From the NCBI GenBank assembly GCA_003615045.1, contig ML014220.1, positions 1 through 62,325 on the forward strand: 62,325 nucleotides of DNA, given 5' to 3'. This DNA is from Caulochytrium protostelioides (Eukaryota; Chytridiomycota; Caulochytriomycetes; Caulochytriales; Caulochytriaceae). The stretch's first letter is position 1. Each line of letters starts with the position of its first letter. The notes beneath the pieces were generated by a model, which searched no databases, was not told where the DNA came from, and saw only the letters and a program-made list of their open reading frames with translations. Positions 31,179-42,400 of the stretch are shown here, piece by piece. Made by a program: the position numbers and the translations under genes.

Positions 31179-33138
31179 GGGCGTCCTGCCGATCAGGGGG
31201 TGGCAGGAATGCGGAAACGCGGGATGAAATGCGATTCAGGTAATGACAGAACGTGATGCGCGAGGGCAGGAAGGCCGGACGAACAAAATAAAAATTCGCC
31301 GGCGGACATCGACACATTCGCGTCCATCATGTAGCATGATGCCAGGTCATGCCATGTCCAAGCACATAGGCGCAAGGTCGGTGCCACCCTGGTGGCGAAG
31401 GCGGCCCCATATAGTGTCTTGGACCCAAGGCACTCGAGGCGCCGGCGCGGGCTCCGACGTGGCGTGCCCGCGACATGGTCGGTCGCTTCCGGGCGATGTC
31501 CCGACAATGAACCCGCGGTGCGTTCCACCCGAGCCCGTGTATGATAGATGATTGACGTTCTGAAAAAGATAGCCTGCCGGCGTTAGGGCGAATGGAACAA
31601 CAATGTTAACATGATAAACCTCTCAAGCACATGCAATGGCGGAATTTATACTCCCACTCTGGTTTATCACATCTAGACGAAACAACTTATCATAGAGCGC
31701 CCTTTATATGCATGCCCGCCCCCCGCGAGGCCTCCCCCCTCCATTGTTAACATATTAGACTATCCAGCAAATCCGATCACATAGGTTCCTCAGCTATCTA
31801 CGACATTCAGCCTACTCGCGGTCGTCTCAAAATCCAGAAAGTCACTTAAGGAGAGTCGTCCGCGCTATGTCCGCCCGTCGATGTTTGTCATCACCGGAAG
31901 CATGTGATCGGATTGGCACAGAACAGGCATCCATAGGCCGTACTCATGTATTTGAAGAACATGAGTATGGAGTGCCCTTAGAAAGCAAGCAAAAACAAGA
32001 AGCGCCGTAGCCATCCGACGGGATCAGTGCATGCCAGCGCAAGCGCCAATATGCCGTGATGTCGTCGATTTCTGCGGGTTCTCTGTTGACTGAGTCATGC
32101 AGTGAGTCCAGAAGAATGAAGAATAAGGAATGATAAGGCGTGAGGAATAAGAAATAAGGGAGTGGCAAAAAGAGGGACAGAGAGAGGGACAGAGAATGTG
32201 GCATGTCAAAGTCGTCAAGGATCAGGTATCATCAGATCTCCAGGGTGTTGGTACTGATCTATCGTCATGTTGTAAATAGTTGTTGATAGTTGATATTCCG
32301 AAAAGAAATAAAGCAATGATTCGTCATTTGATACCAGCGGAAACGACAGAAAGCGACATACGCCCAAAGCAACGTCAAGAGCGCAAGAGATGCGTCGTGA
32401 AACGGGTGTAGTCGCCAAGCACACAGGTGCTTGGAAAATACGGCCGCGACACCATCCGATGCGCGCGTTGACTTGACAGAGCCGTAGCGTCTGTCCATTG
32501 GAGTGGGAGCGTGAAGAGGGTGAAGGGAGCATGAAGAAAGCGTGAAGGGGAGTGAAGAGAGAGAAAGACAGGGTACGAATGAAAGTAATCAAGCGTCTGA
32601 TGGGGATGCGAAAGAGAAGCGTAGCGATGAAGTGCATCATCGATTGAATAGATAGAATATTGTCACGTCCATCGCTATGGTGGGAGCGCAACCGACACCC
32701 CATAGTAAACAGAACCACGAGCTGCGTTCCGAGTCGTGGTCGGCACCTCGTCGCGATGCCGCGCTGTGCGGCTATTTATATGCGAATCCGGCGTCGGAGT
32801 TTGGCGGCCTGGTGCGGACGCAGCGTGGCTGGTGTGGCTTGGCAGACCTCTGCGCCGCCCGACGCGCGTCAACGCGGAAGGGGTCCCAGGGCCATGCCCG
32901 CGCCCTCACACGCCGCCACTGTGCCCTGCGGCCCTGCTTATCTCCACTGAGCTCTCGATCGAGGATCGGCAGCGGGCATACCGTGCTCTCGATGCCGACC
33001 GCGCGTCCTCCTGGCTTATCATTGGAGGACAACGCGCGCGCTTTCACTTCTCAAGTGTCCCTGATTCCCCGCTCTATCCTGCGGTCGGCCTTCTTTGTCA
33101 CGCGTGCTGATCCTCACTCTGTGATCCTTAAGCTGCCG
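31179..33138. other. Divergent intergenic region, AT-richer (Lin1 / BRCT gene)
   Basis: About 2 kb, clearly less GC-rich than the genes on either side between about 31550 and 32680. It holds a candidate solo LTR (31604-31752), a stretch with repeated gaataagg and gggacagaga near 32115-32200, and a TATA-like tatttatatg near 32770. The frame of the BRCT gene is open from 32677, but that upstream part has no domain similarity. No other gene is seen. Confidence 0.5.
31604..31752. mobile_element. Candidate solo LTR with TGTTAACA termini
   Basis: A 149-bp segment begins and ends with the palindrome TGTTAACA, giving the 5'-TG...CA-3' inverted ends expected of retrotransposon LTRs. Inside is a TATA-like ctttatatgc, about 50 bases from the right end, and an internal inverted pair gataaacc/ggtttatc. 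No clear 5-bp target duplication flanks it (left acaac/acaa, right tatta), so it is either old or not an LTR. A second copy is not visible in the window. Confidence 0.3.
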
Positions 33139-33175
33139 ATGACGCATCCAGAAGCAGCAACGGCGGCGGCAGCAG

Positions 33176-33206
<31 letters not shown>

Positions 33207-36200
33207 GGAAGCGGCGACGACGGCGACGGCGACGACGCAGGATGGCACACCATCGCCACACCACGATGGCGAGCATGCCGCGAGCATGCCTCCCATGCCC
33301 GACGCAGGTCCCATCATGACCCGAGCCGATCCCTCGGTGGCCCCGGCCTGCTCTTCTGGCGACGACAACGCAGACGCCGACCATACCGAGGATCCCGCGA
33401 CTACGCAGAACAGTCTTCGGCTGCGCGGGTGGATCTATGTCCACCCATCCGCCGAAGCCATGGTCCCTGCGGACGCGTTGACGGCGACCGGCCTCGATGC
33501 GATCTCGCGCGACCAGCTCGCGGCCCTGCTCGCGAGCACGGCGTCGTTTGTGGCGCAGTCGCCGCTGTACCTCGTCGCCACGACGGTGCTGTTCACGGAC
33601 GCTGTGGCGCGGCGCGCCGCCGCCGTCGCCGGCGTCCACGTCGTTCATCCGACATGGCTGCTGCGGTCCGTCGCGCTCGGCGAGCGCCAGCCGCCGGACC
33701 GCTTTGGACTCGGCGCCGCCCAGTGGCTGGCGGGTGTCACGCTCGCCGTCGTCCATCTGCCGTGGACCGTCCGCATGCACGTCTACGCGACGGCCGCCGC
33801 CTTTGGCGCTCAGTTCCGCAAAACACCCGATGCATTGTGCACCCACGTGCTCGGCCTCTATGCCCCGGGTGACGAGCCCGATGATCTCGGCGGCGGCTTC
33901 AGCCATCGCGGCCACGGTAACAGCAGCAACGACAGCAGCAACGGCAACAGCAACGGCAACGATGGCGCAGCAGCAACGACCGAATCGATGCCGTTGGCCG
34001 ATCTTGTCGCCGAGACGGCCTGCGCAGTGGCCGCGACGCGGCCGTCTTCCACGGCCGCCACCCCCGAAGTCCATGGCGCGTGGTTCGTCTCGGCCGACTG
34101 GCTGCAGGCCTGTGTGCGCCTCAAGACGCGGGCGCCCGAGATGCCCTTTGTTCTGGCGCCCGTCCCGCCATCGCCGTCCGTCCCGGCCCCCGGCATGGCT
34201 TGGCAATCGGGCATGACCCGGTTCGATGGTCTGGTGCAGCGCGCGAGACGGCAGCGACAGCGCGAGTGGAAGCGCCACGTGCTGGCGCATCCGCCCCTCA
34301 CCGACGTGCGCTCGGCTGGCGCTGTAGCGACCCCGGCGGATCCCTTGCACCCCGCCGATCTCGCCTTGGACCCCGCCCCGGCCGCTGGGCCACCGCCCGC
34401 CGACGCCGATGAGATGCCGCTTCCCGGTACTCAAGACATCGAATCTGCGACCGCTGCCAGCAATAGTCACAGCGACGACGACATGCACGACGTACACGGT
34501 GAGATGGCGGGCGTCTCCTCGCGGCAGCCGTCGATCTGCGCGGCCTGGTATGGCCGCACCTTCTATCTCTCGTGCCTGTGCTGCCTGCCCGCGCAGTCGC
34601 AGGACAAAGCCGTGGTCGCCGAACGCAACCGCTGGGTCGACCTGAAAGCGGCGCTCAAGCAAGCCGGCGCTCACTACGTCGCGGATCCTTCGCGCGCAGC
34701 GTGTTTGATCCTACACTGCCAGAAGCATCCTCTCTTTCGTCGCGCCACCGCGCCACATCCGGACGAGGAAGCTTCGTATCGCGGATCGCAAGCGATCGGC
34801 AACGCCGCCTGGGCGTGCGCGATGCTCCGCGATGACGCCGTCTGGACCTGGCCCGCGGCGGCGGCGGAATGGATGCCGGCGCCGGTGTCCTTTCCTGCGC
34901 CGCTGCGGCCCCGTCCGTACCACCTGCTCTTTCTGGGGCTCGAGCGGTCGCTGCGCCGGCGCCTGGCGCGGCTCGTCCGGTGGATGGGCGCCACGCTCGC
35001 GACCGAGCCGACCGCCGACGTCACGCACGTCGTGAGCTGTAGCGACGGGCCTTGCGCCACCCTCTCCAACGATCCCGACGCGCTCGAGTACCAGCGGCAC
35101 CTGTGGCAGACGCTTTCCGCGGCCACGTCCGTGCGCGGCGTCCATCTCGTCAGCCCGCTGTGGGTCGAAGCGAGTTTCCTCGCGATGCAGTGGCTGCCGG
35201 AGGCGCAGCCGCGCTTCACGTGCTGGGAACTCGGCGCCACGGTGCTCGCGGCGGCGCGCGTGTGGGGCGGCTGGCCCGCGGACCTGCTGGACGTCTGGCG
35301 ACGCGAGGCCGTGACGGCCGTCGCCGCCCCGGTCGTCGCCGGCCCGGCTGGGGCAGCGTCCCCAACCGCGAAACGGCCGCGGACCGACGACCCGTTCGCG
35401 ATGGACGCGCCGTCGAGCCGAATGATGCTGATGCCGCCGCCGCTGGCGAGTCCGTCAAGTCCTTCGCACCACCACGCCCTCGTGCCGCGGCTGGTGCCCG
35501 CCGACGCCGACGCGGCCGACGGCGTTCGCGGGCGGAGCGCGTCGTCGACGGCCGCCGCCGCGGCGCCGCCGCCGTCCCGCGGCGGCAGCACGAGCCGCGG
35601 CGGGTTCCGGCTGCTGCCGACGGGCGTCGTGCTCACGGCGCAGGGCCAGAGCCAGCTGACGGCGCTCGGCGCGACGCTCGCGACCTCGGTCGAGACGTGC
35701 ACCCACATCGTCACCGACCGCCCGACGCGCACCGAGAAGTTCCTGATGGGCCTCACTTTGGGGCGCACGATGGTGCATATCCGCTGGATCAAAGCGAGCT
35801 TTGCCGCAGGGCGGTGGCTGCCGGCCGCCGGGTTCCCCGTGACCGACCCGCCGTTTGAGCAGACGTGGCACTACCGGCCCGAGGTCACGGCCCTGCGGTA
35901 CCGCCACCGCGAGGCGCAGCGGCAGCAGCTGCTCGCCCTCGCGGGGCTGAGCGGGACGTCGCTGCCGCGCGGCGCGCTGGGCCTCTTTGGCGGCATCCAA
36001 TTCTATGCGACGCCCCACGTGCAGCCCGCGCGGGAGATCCTGAAGCGGCTGGTGCTCTCGGGCGGCGGGACGTGGCTGGACCACCTGCCCACGCTGCCGG
36101 CGGCCACGGCGCCCGAGACCGGCCGCGAGGCGCCGCTCGTGATCTGCATTGGGACGGTCCCGGACATCCAGTCGATCCGCCGTGCGAACCGCCCGCACGT

Positions 36201-36345
36201 CCACTTCTTTTCATCCGAGTTTATCCTCACGGCGTGCCTGCAGCAGCAGCTGCCCTGGGACCATCCGGCGCTGCGGCTCGTCGACGCGGCGACGCCCGCC
36301 GCGCGTCGCGCACCGCCATCGGGCGAGTCCAACGAACGTCACTAG
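33139..36345 (+). CDS. Six-BRCT DNA-damage response scaffold (Rtt107/Brc1/PTIP-like)
   Basis: About 1068 residues from the ATG at 33139; the frame is open back to 32677 but that extension looks like 5' UTR. BRCT-like modules lie at roughly 92-190, 195-338, 466-580, 592-693, 824-904 and 950-1047. Each ends in a hydrophobic-Trp pattern such as VHPTWLLRS, VSADWLQAC, VSPLWVEAS, IRWIKAS or HFFSSEFILTA. The fifth contains THIVTDRPTRTEKFLMGLT, the RT-x-KFL signature of the C-terminal BRCT pair in Rtt107/Brc1/PTIP. The 4+2 arrangement with a disordered Ser/Ala-rich spacer fits yeast Rtt107 and fission yeast Brc1, which bind phospho-H2A and recruit Smc5-Smc6 and repair nucleases at stalled forks. It would act in the nucleus. 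The N-terminus starts with a run of Ala/Thr from an imperfect CAG-type repeat. The stop is 56 bp from the stop of convergent REV3. Class is firm; the precise orthologue is inferred. Confidence 0.85.
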
Positions 36346-36401
36346 CTAATCAAGAGGGAGGCGCCACGCGCTGTCGATCGCCGTGTCGCGACCGCCAGCG
36401 G

Positions 36402-39400
36402 TCAGAAGGTGAGGAGATCGAGCGCGCGGACCAGGCGCTGGGTGGCCGGCCGCTGCGCCTGCGTCTTGCCGCGCACATAGAAGACGGGGCAGTCGCGGTT
36501 GGCGCAGGCCGGGGCGGTCGGGGCGGCTGCGACGCCGGCGCAGGCGCTGCAGACGGCGCTGCAGACGCGGTCACGGCGCTGGAACGCCGCAATCTGCCCC
36601 GCGAGGGCCGCGACGGTCGGTGCGCGGTGACCCGGGTCGCGGCACGCGTCGCAGAGCACCGCGGGCGGCACGGCGTCGTGCATCCGGGCGCGCGGGCGGA
36701 AGGCCATGCCCGTGCGGCGCTGGCACACGACGCAGTGCGCGCTCGCATAGTAATGGTCGAGCGCAAGCATCCGCGACCCGCGATTAGGGCCGCCGCGGCC
36801 GCGCGTCCCGGAGCCGGAGCCCCACGCGTGGATCGCGGACGGCGAGGCGGCCGTCGCTGCCGACGCGCCGGCGGCGCCGAGCCGGAGACCGGTCTGGAGG
36901 CGCTGCTGCTTGGGCATGTCGCGGAACCAGGCGTCGAGGTCGACGCCAACGAGGTGGAGCACGCGGCCGAGGGCCGGGATGATCTGCTTAGTGATGTAGT
37001 AGCTGCCGTGCAGCCGCAGCGACGGGTCGTGCACGAGCGCCATGGGCGAGACGACGAGGTCCATCAGGCGGCTGCCCGGGCCGCCGTACACGACCACGTA
37101 GGGCACGCGCTCGCCATACTGCGGCTGGACGCGGCGGTCGCGCTGCATCTGCTGGCCGGCCACAATCGCGCCGGGCGGCGGGGGCCGGTCCGCCGAGTAG
37201 GTGCCGAGCTTGACTTCCTTCGCGATCACAAAGTCCTGGACCGAGCACCGCCCGAGCATCAGCTTGGCCCACTGCCGCGTCAGGTAGCGTCGGATGAGGG
37301 ACAGGTCCTGGGTGCGGAAGAGGAGCTTCAGACAGACTTCCATGCTTTTGGCCACCACGGGGCAGTTATCGCGACGGACCACTTCGATGCCCTTCGCGTC
37401 GAACGTCGGCTCGCGCTGGTCCTTGAACTCGAACATGTTGCCCACATAGCGTTTCTTGGCCAGCAGCACGGAGGGCAGATATACTTTCTCGAACTTGAGC
37501 TTGATCACGCCTGTGCCACCCGGGCGGTTGGTCGCGGTGATGCGGTTGACCATCTCCGTCCCGATCTGGAAGGCATGGTCCTTGCTGCGGCCCGGCAGAT
37601 AGACAAACAAGCTGTCGGTGTCCCCGTAGACGACCCGCGCCTGCCACGCGGGCTCGCGGTGGATGAGGTCGATCGCATGCTCGAGGATGGAGCGGCCGGT
37701 CTGGACGATGGCGTCGGCGATCTCGGCGCAGGGCATGCGGCCCGAGTAGCTCGCGCCCGCGTAGCCGTAGGTCACGTTCGCGAGCAGCTTCAGGCTGAGC
37801 TGCCGCGCATTGAGGATGCGCGACAGGCCGGGCTGGTCTTTGTAGCGCTTCATACTGTTCTTGACCATGACACGCGTCGCGAGCAGCTCGGAGAGCATGC
37901 GGCCGAGCACGCCCGTGCGCAGGTGCGGACGCAGAAAGGCGACGCCGTTCGGCGAAATCGTGATGGACGCTTTCCCGTCGGGGTCGTGTTGGAGCAGTTG
38001 CGCCAGCAGCGCCGTGTCGGGACGATACCCGGGCACGGCGCCCAGCTGGGCGGGCGGGTCAGCCCCGACGGCGGCGACGCGGCCCAGGCACGTGGAGTAG
38101 CAGTAGTTGTAGGTAATCATGACGGACGGGTAGAGGCTCTGGAAGTCGAGGACGAGCAGGGGACTCGCATAGAACCCGGCGGCGGGCTCCATGATGAGGG
38201 GCAGGCACTCGGGCGCGCGCATGCGCTTCACGTCGTCGCGGCTCGGGCTCGCGAGCATGAAGTTCTCGGGGCGGCAGATGCGCGCCATCACGCTCTCGAC
38301 TTTATACTGCGAGCCGCGCGAGATGACGGAGAAGAAGTCGACGCCATAGACGCGGGCAAACTCCGACGTGCGGGCGATCAGCTGGGTCTGGTCCAAGAGA
38401 GCGATGACCCACTGCGTGCGGGCCACGTAGTAGGCGGCCGTCTGCCACGCAGTCGCGGCGCCGCCGGCCCACCAGGCCGTCAGGCGACGCGCCGTGTAGT
38501 GCGGCACCCGGAGCCGCAGCACCTCCCAGACGGCGTTCTCGAGCGTGTATGACGTCAAGGTCAGCTCTGAGCGCATGAGCCGCCACACGTTGAGGAACAT
38601 GCGGCCGGTCGTCTCCAGCGCCGCCAGCCGCCGTTGCAGGCGGCCCTGCGGCCCGCCGGTCGTCGGCGAGGCGGTGGCGACGGGGAGCGGCTCGCGTGCG
38701 TCGCGGATCCGCCCGATGAGCGTGCACAGGTGGCGGCCGTTGAGGTGCTTCAGCCGGTCCGCGAGGTACCCGAACGATGCCGCATGCAGCTCATACCCCG
38801 TCAGGATGTCCGGGTCCATCGCCAGCACGTACCCCATGAAGGTATGGAACAGCTCCAGCTCGCTGTCGACCCACGTCCACCGGCACGACGGCACGGCTCT
38901 CTGGATGCCCGTCGCAACGACGTCCGCTCCAGCTCCGGCTGCGCCGCCGACGCCGACGCCGACGCCCGAGGGGCGTACGGCAATGACCCCGACATGGTAC
39001 CCGGGCCGGCGGCCGTTGGTCGGAAAGCGGTGCGGCTCGTCGCTGTGCACGCAGTAGAAGACGCTCTCGACGGGGTCGGTCTGCGGGTCCGGCAGCAAGT
39101 CCTCGCGGCTCCGTGCGTGGACCTCGACGCTCAGGATCCGTAAGAAATCCGTCGGCACCACCGCGGGTGGCTTAGACGCGAGGTTCCGCTTCGGCTTCGC
39201 TTTTGGTGGCGGCGGGCGGGGATCGACATAGACGGCCGCACGTGGCGTCGGGCCTTCGATCTGCGAAGCGAGCGGGCCCGCACGCGGCGCGGCCGGGCTT
39301 TGGCTGGATGCCGCCGACGCGGTCGTCTGTGCCACCTCCCTGGCGACGGCGGCGCGGGTGGGCGGCGCCCCCGTAAGCGTCCAGTACATACAGGGGGCGC

Positions 39401-42400
39401 ACGGCTCGGCCCGAGGCCGCGGCGGCTGGAGCAGCGGCTCGCTGGCTTCATGGGAACGACGCGACCGCGGTCGCTGCGGCCATGGCGCCCACACGGCGGC
39501 TGGCGTCTCCGTCTGGAGCTGCGCGTCGATCAGCGTCCACGCGGCACGTGGTGTGGGCATGGTCCGCGTCGTCGCTGTCAGCGGCGCCGGTTCGCCGTCG
39601 TCGCGTGCGTGCTGGCCCCACGTGGGCAGACGGTAGCGCGCCGGATCGCCATGAAGCGTATACGCGACGCCAGCAAAGACCCGCGCGGGGCGCAGCGACT
39701 CGCGCAACACGTCGCCATACGCCGAGTAGAAGGGTTCCTTGTAGACCCGGGACGGACGGCTCCCGGTCCTGAGCGCTTCATCGAGCGCGCGCCGCGTGGG
39801 CGGTGGTGCTGGATGGACCTGATACCGGGGCCGGCGTGGCCGTGGCAGCGGTGGCGACGGCGACGGTTGCGATGGTGGCAACGGCGATGGCGACGCCATT
39901 GCCATGTCCAAGCCGCTGCCACCGCTGCCGTCATCGACGTCCACGCCATCCAGGGAATCATGCTGATCGGGTGAGGGCGAGGGCGCCTGCGTCGGAGGAA
40001 CGAAGGCCGGCGATCCACGGAAATGCAGTGCTCGCCGCGCCGTCGGAGGCGGCCAGAGCGCGTCCTGCGTGGCGTCTCCCGAGGGAGATCGCTCGACCGA
40101 CGTCGAGCTGACGGTGAACCTGTCCTCGGACGGTGGCGCGGCCATCATCCGCGGCGGCGGCAGCGGCGGCGGCGAGACGTCGCCCGGCGAGCCGAACAGG
40201 GCGTCTGCTGATGGCAGCGTCAACGACGACCGCGCGGCGGCGGCGGCGGGCGGCGGCGCGCCCCGCGGGTCGCGCGCGAACGGGGGCGGCGACGGCGACG
40301 GCGCCCGCCGCTCATGACGGCGTGTGACGGACGGCGGCTGCCACCGGCGGCGGCGTCGATCGCTGACGGGCGAGACGGCCGCGCGATCGGACGGCGGGAG
40401 GGCGACGGACCGCAGAGGCGGAGCGGGTGGAGGGGGCGGAGCCGGCGGGACCCGCGGGACCGGCGAGGGCGGCTGCCGCGACGCACGGCCGAGCATCTTG
40501 TACCGCTCGTGCGCCGGGATCAGGGGTGCTGGACGGCGCGGCGGCGTCGGGCTGACACTGGAGTCGCGCGACCGATCGCGGACGGGGGAGCGGTCCGCGT
40601 CCGCGTCCACACGCGACAGCGCCCACGGCCGCCGTGCCGCAGTCAGCCATCCGTTCGCCCGCACCGGCGTCCGGACGTCCAGCCCGCGCGCCGCGACCAT
40701 CGCTTCGGCGTCGCGGTCCGGGAAGGTCGGGAGATCCAGCGACGACGACAGCGTCTGCGGCGCCCGGTTGCCATCACGGTGATCGGCGGCGGCATCGCGC
40801 ATCGCATCGCTGGTCAGCAGCATCGCGTCCGAGGCGTCCGAGGCGACGGCGTCGCTCCCGCACTCGCTCGGGTCGCGGTACGACGCAAACGGTTCGCCGC
40901 CGGGATCAGCCGCGGCGTCCGACGAAAGGGCGGCGCGGCGGCGCGGCGGCGGTGTCGCCGGGATCGCGGCGCCGAAGCGCTCGGGCCGCCGCTGCGTTTC
41001 CGGAACCATCCACACGCCCTCCATCGGCAGCGCGAGGTCCACGCTGGACGCCGGGTTCGTCGCGATGGGTGACGCCGATGCCGATGCCGCGAGGCGGTGG
41101 ATCAGCCGGCCGGCCGCCTCGGGGTCCTGGTCGTCTTCTGAGACCGACACGATGATGGACACCGCTTCGCTGGCGTCCGTCTCGTCGCCCGCGTCGCCGT
41201 CGCCCGTGTCGCCGTGGCCAAGCCCATCGTTTTGTGGGATTGTCCGCGGCGCCTGATGCTTCCAGACCCGCGGCTGCGGCATGGTCGTTGCGACGGCGGG
41301 CGGCCGCATGGGCGGCGTGGTGGCCGGCGGCAACGGCGCTTCCGCGTCGAGCGGGGAGGGCGGCCCTTCCATCCACAGATCGTCGAGGTTCAAACCGGCG
41401 GCGACGGCGTCCTCAAGCTCGCGCTGGAAAGCGGCTTCGATCGCTTCCAAGTCGTCCATCACGGCCGGCGTCAGCTCGACCGTGTCGTCGGGCACCGCCG
41501 GCGGGCACTGACTGAGCCGCGGCTCGAGGGCATCGTCGTCAGCATCGTCGCCAGCAATAGCGTCGTCAGCGGTATCCTCGTCAGCATCGTCTGCAGCATC
41601 GTCGACCGTCACGTCAGCAAACTCGTCCGCAATCTCGTGGTCAGCATCGTGACCGTCTGCACCGTCGTCGGCCACGTTCATTGGCCGTGTCACGATCGGA
41701 TCACCCCGCATGGGCACGGCGTCCGGACCACCCGTATCCCACACCTTCGGACCCGGCGGCCGCGGGGAGGCGGGCGAATTGGTCGCCGACTCGCGGGCCA
41801 TCCAGTCCAGAATCGACAACGCCTCGTCGGTCACGGCCGCGGCGCCACCGGCGTCCGAGCGGCCGTCCGGGGTCGGTGCCGCCACAGCCACTTGGGAGGG
41901 TAGCCGGCTAAGCGCGTCTTGCGTAAAGAGCTCATCAATCATCTGCTCATCGAGCGGGGCGTCCGGCCGCTGCGACAGGTCGGGGCTCGCGTCGATGCGT
42001 GGCGGCAGCCCGAGCGCCGCGTCGGCCGTCCAGCACGCCGCGACGCGGGCGAGCGCCGCATCCGTATGCTCGTACAGCGCCGAGAGAGCGTCGAAGGCCG
42101 TCATGATGGACGGATTCGCCAGCAGCGGGTCTTCAGCGGCGGCGTGGGCGGCGGCGGGCGCCGCCCCGAGGGCGCCCGTGATTGTTGTGGGATCACGATA
42201 GCGCGGCGTCGGCGGCGTCGGCGGCGCCCCGATGCCATCGCGGATAGCCTGGACATGGCGCGGGCGGATGCGCCAGTCCTGCAACGGCGGCGGCGGCGGC
42301 CACGGGGCGTCGGCCGGCGGGCTCGGCATGACCTCGTGCTGCATCTCGACCAGCATGGCCTCGAGCTCCGCGTCCGGGATACTGGGCAGCGACGCCTGCG

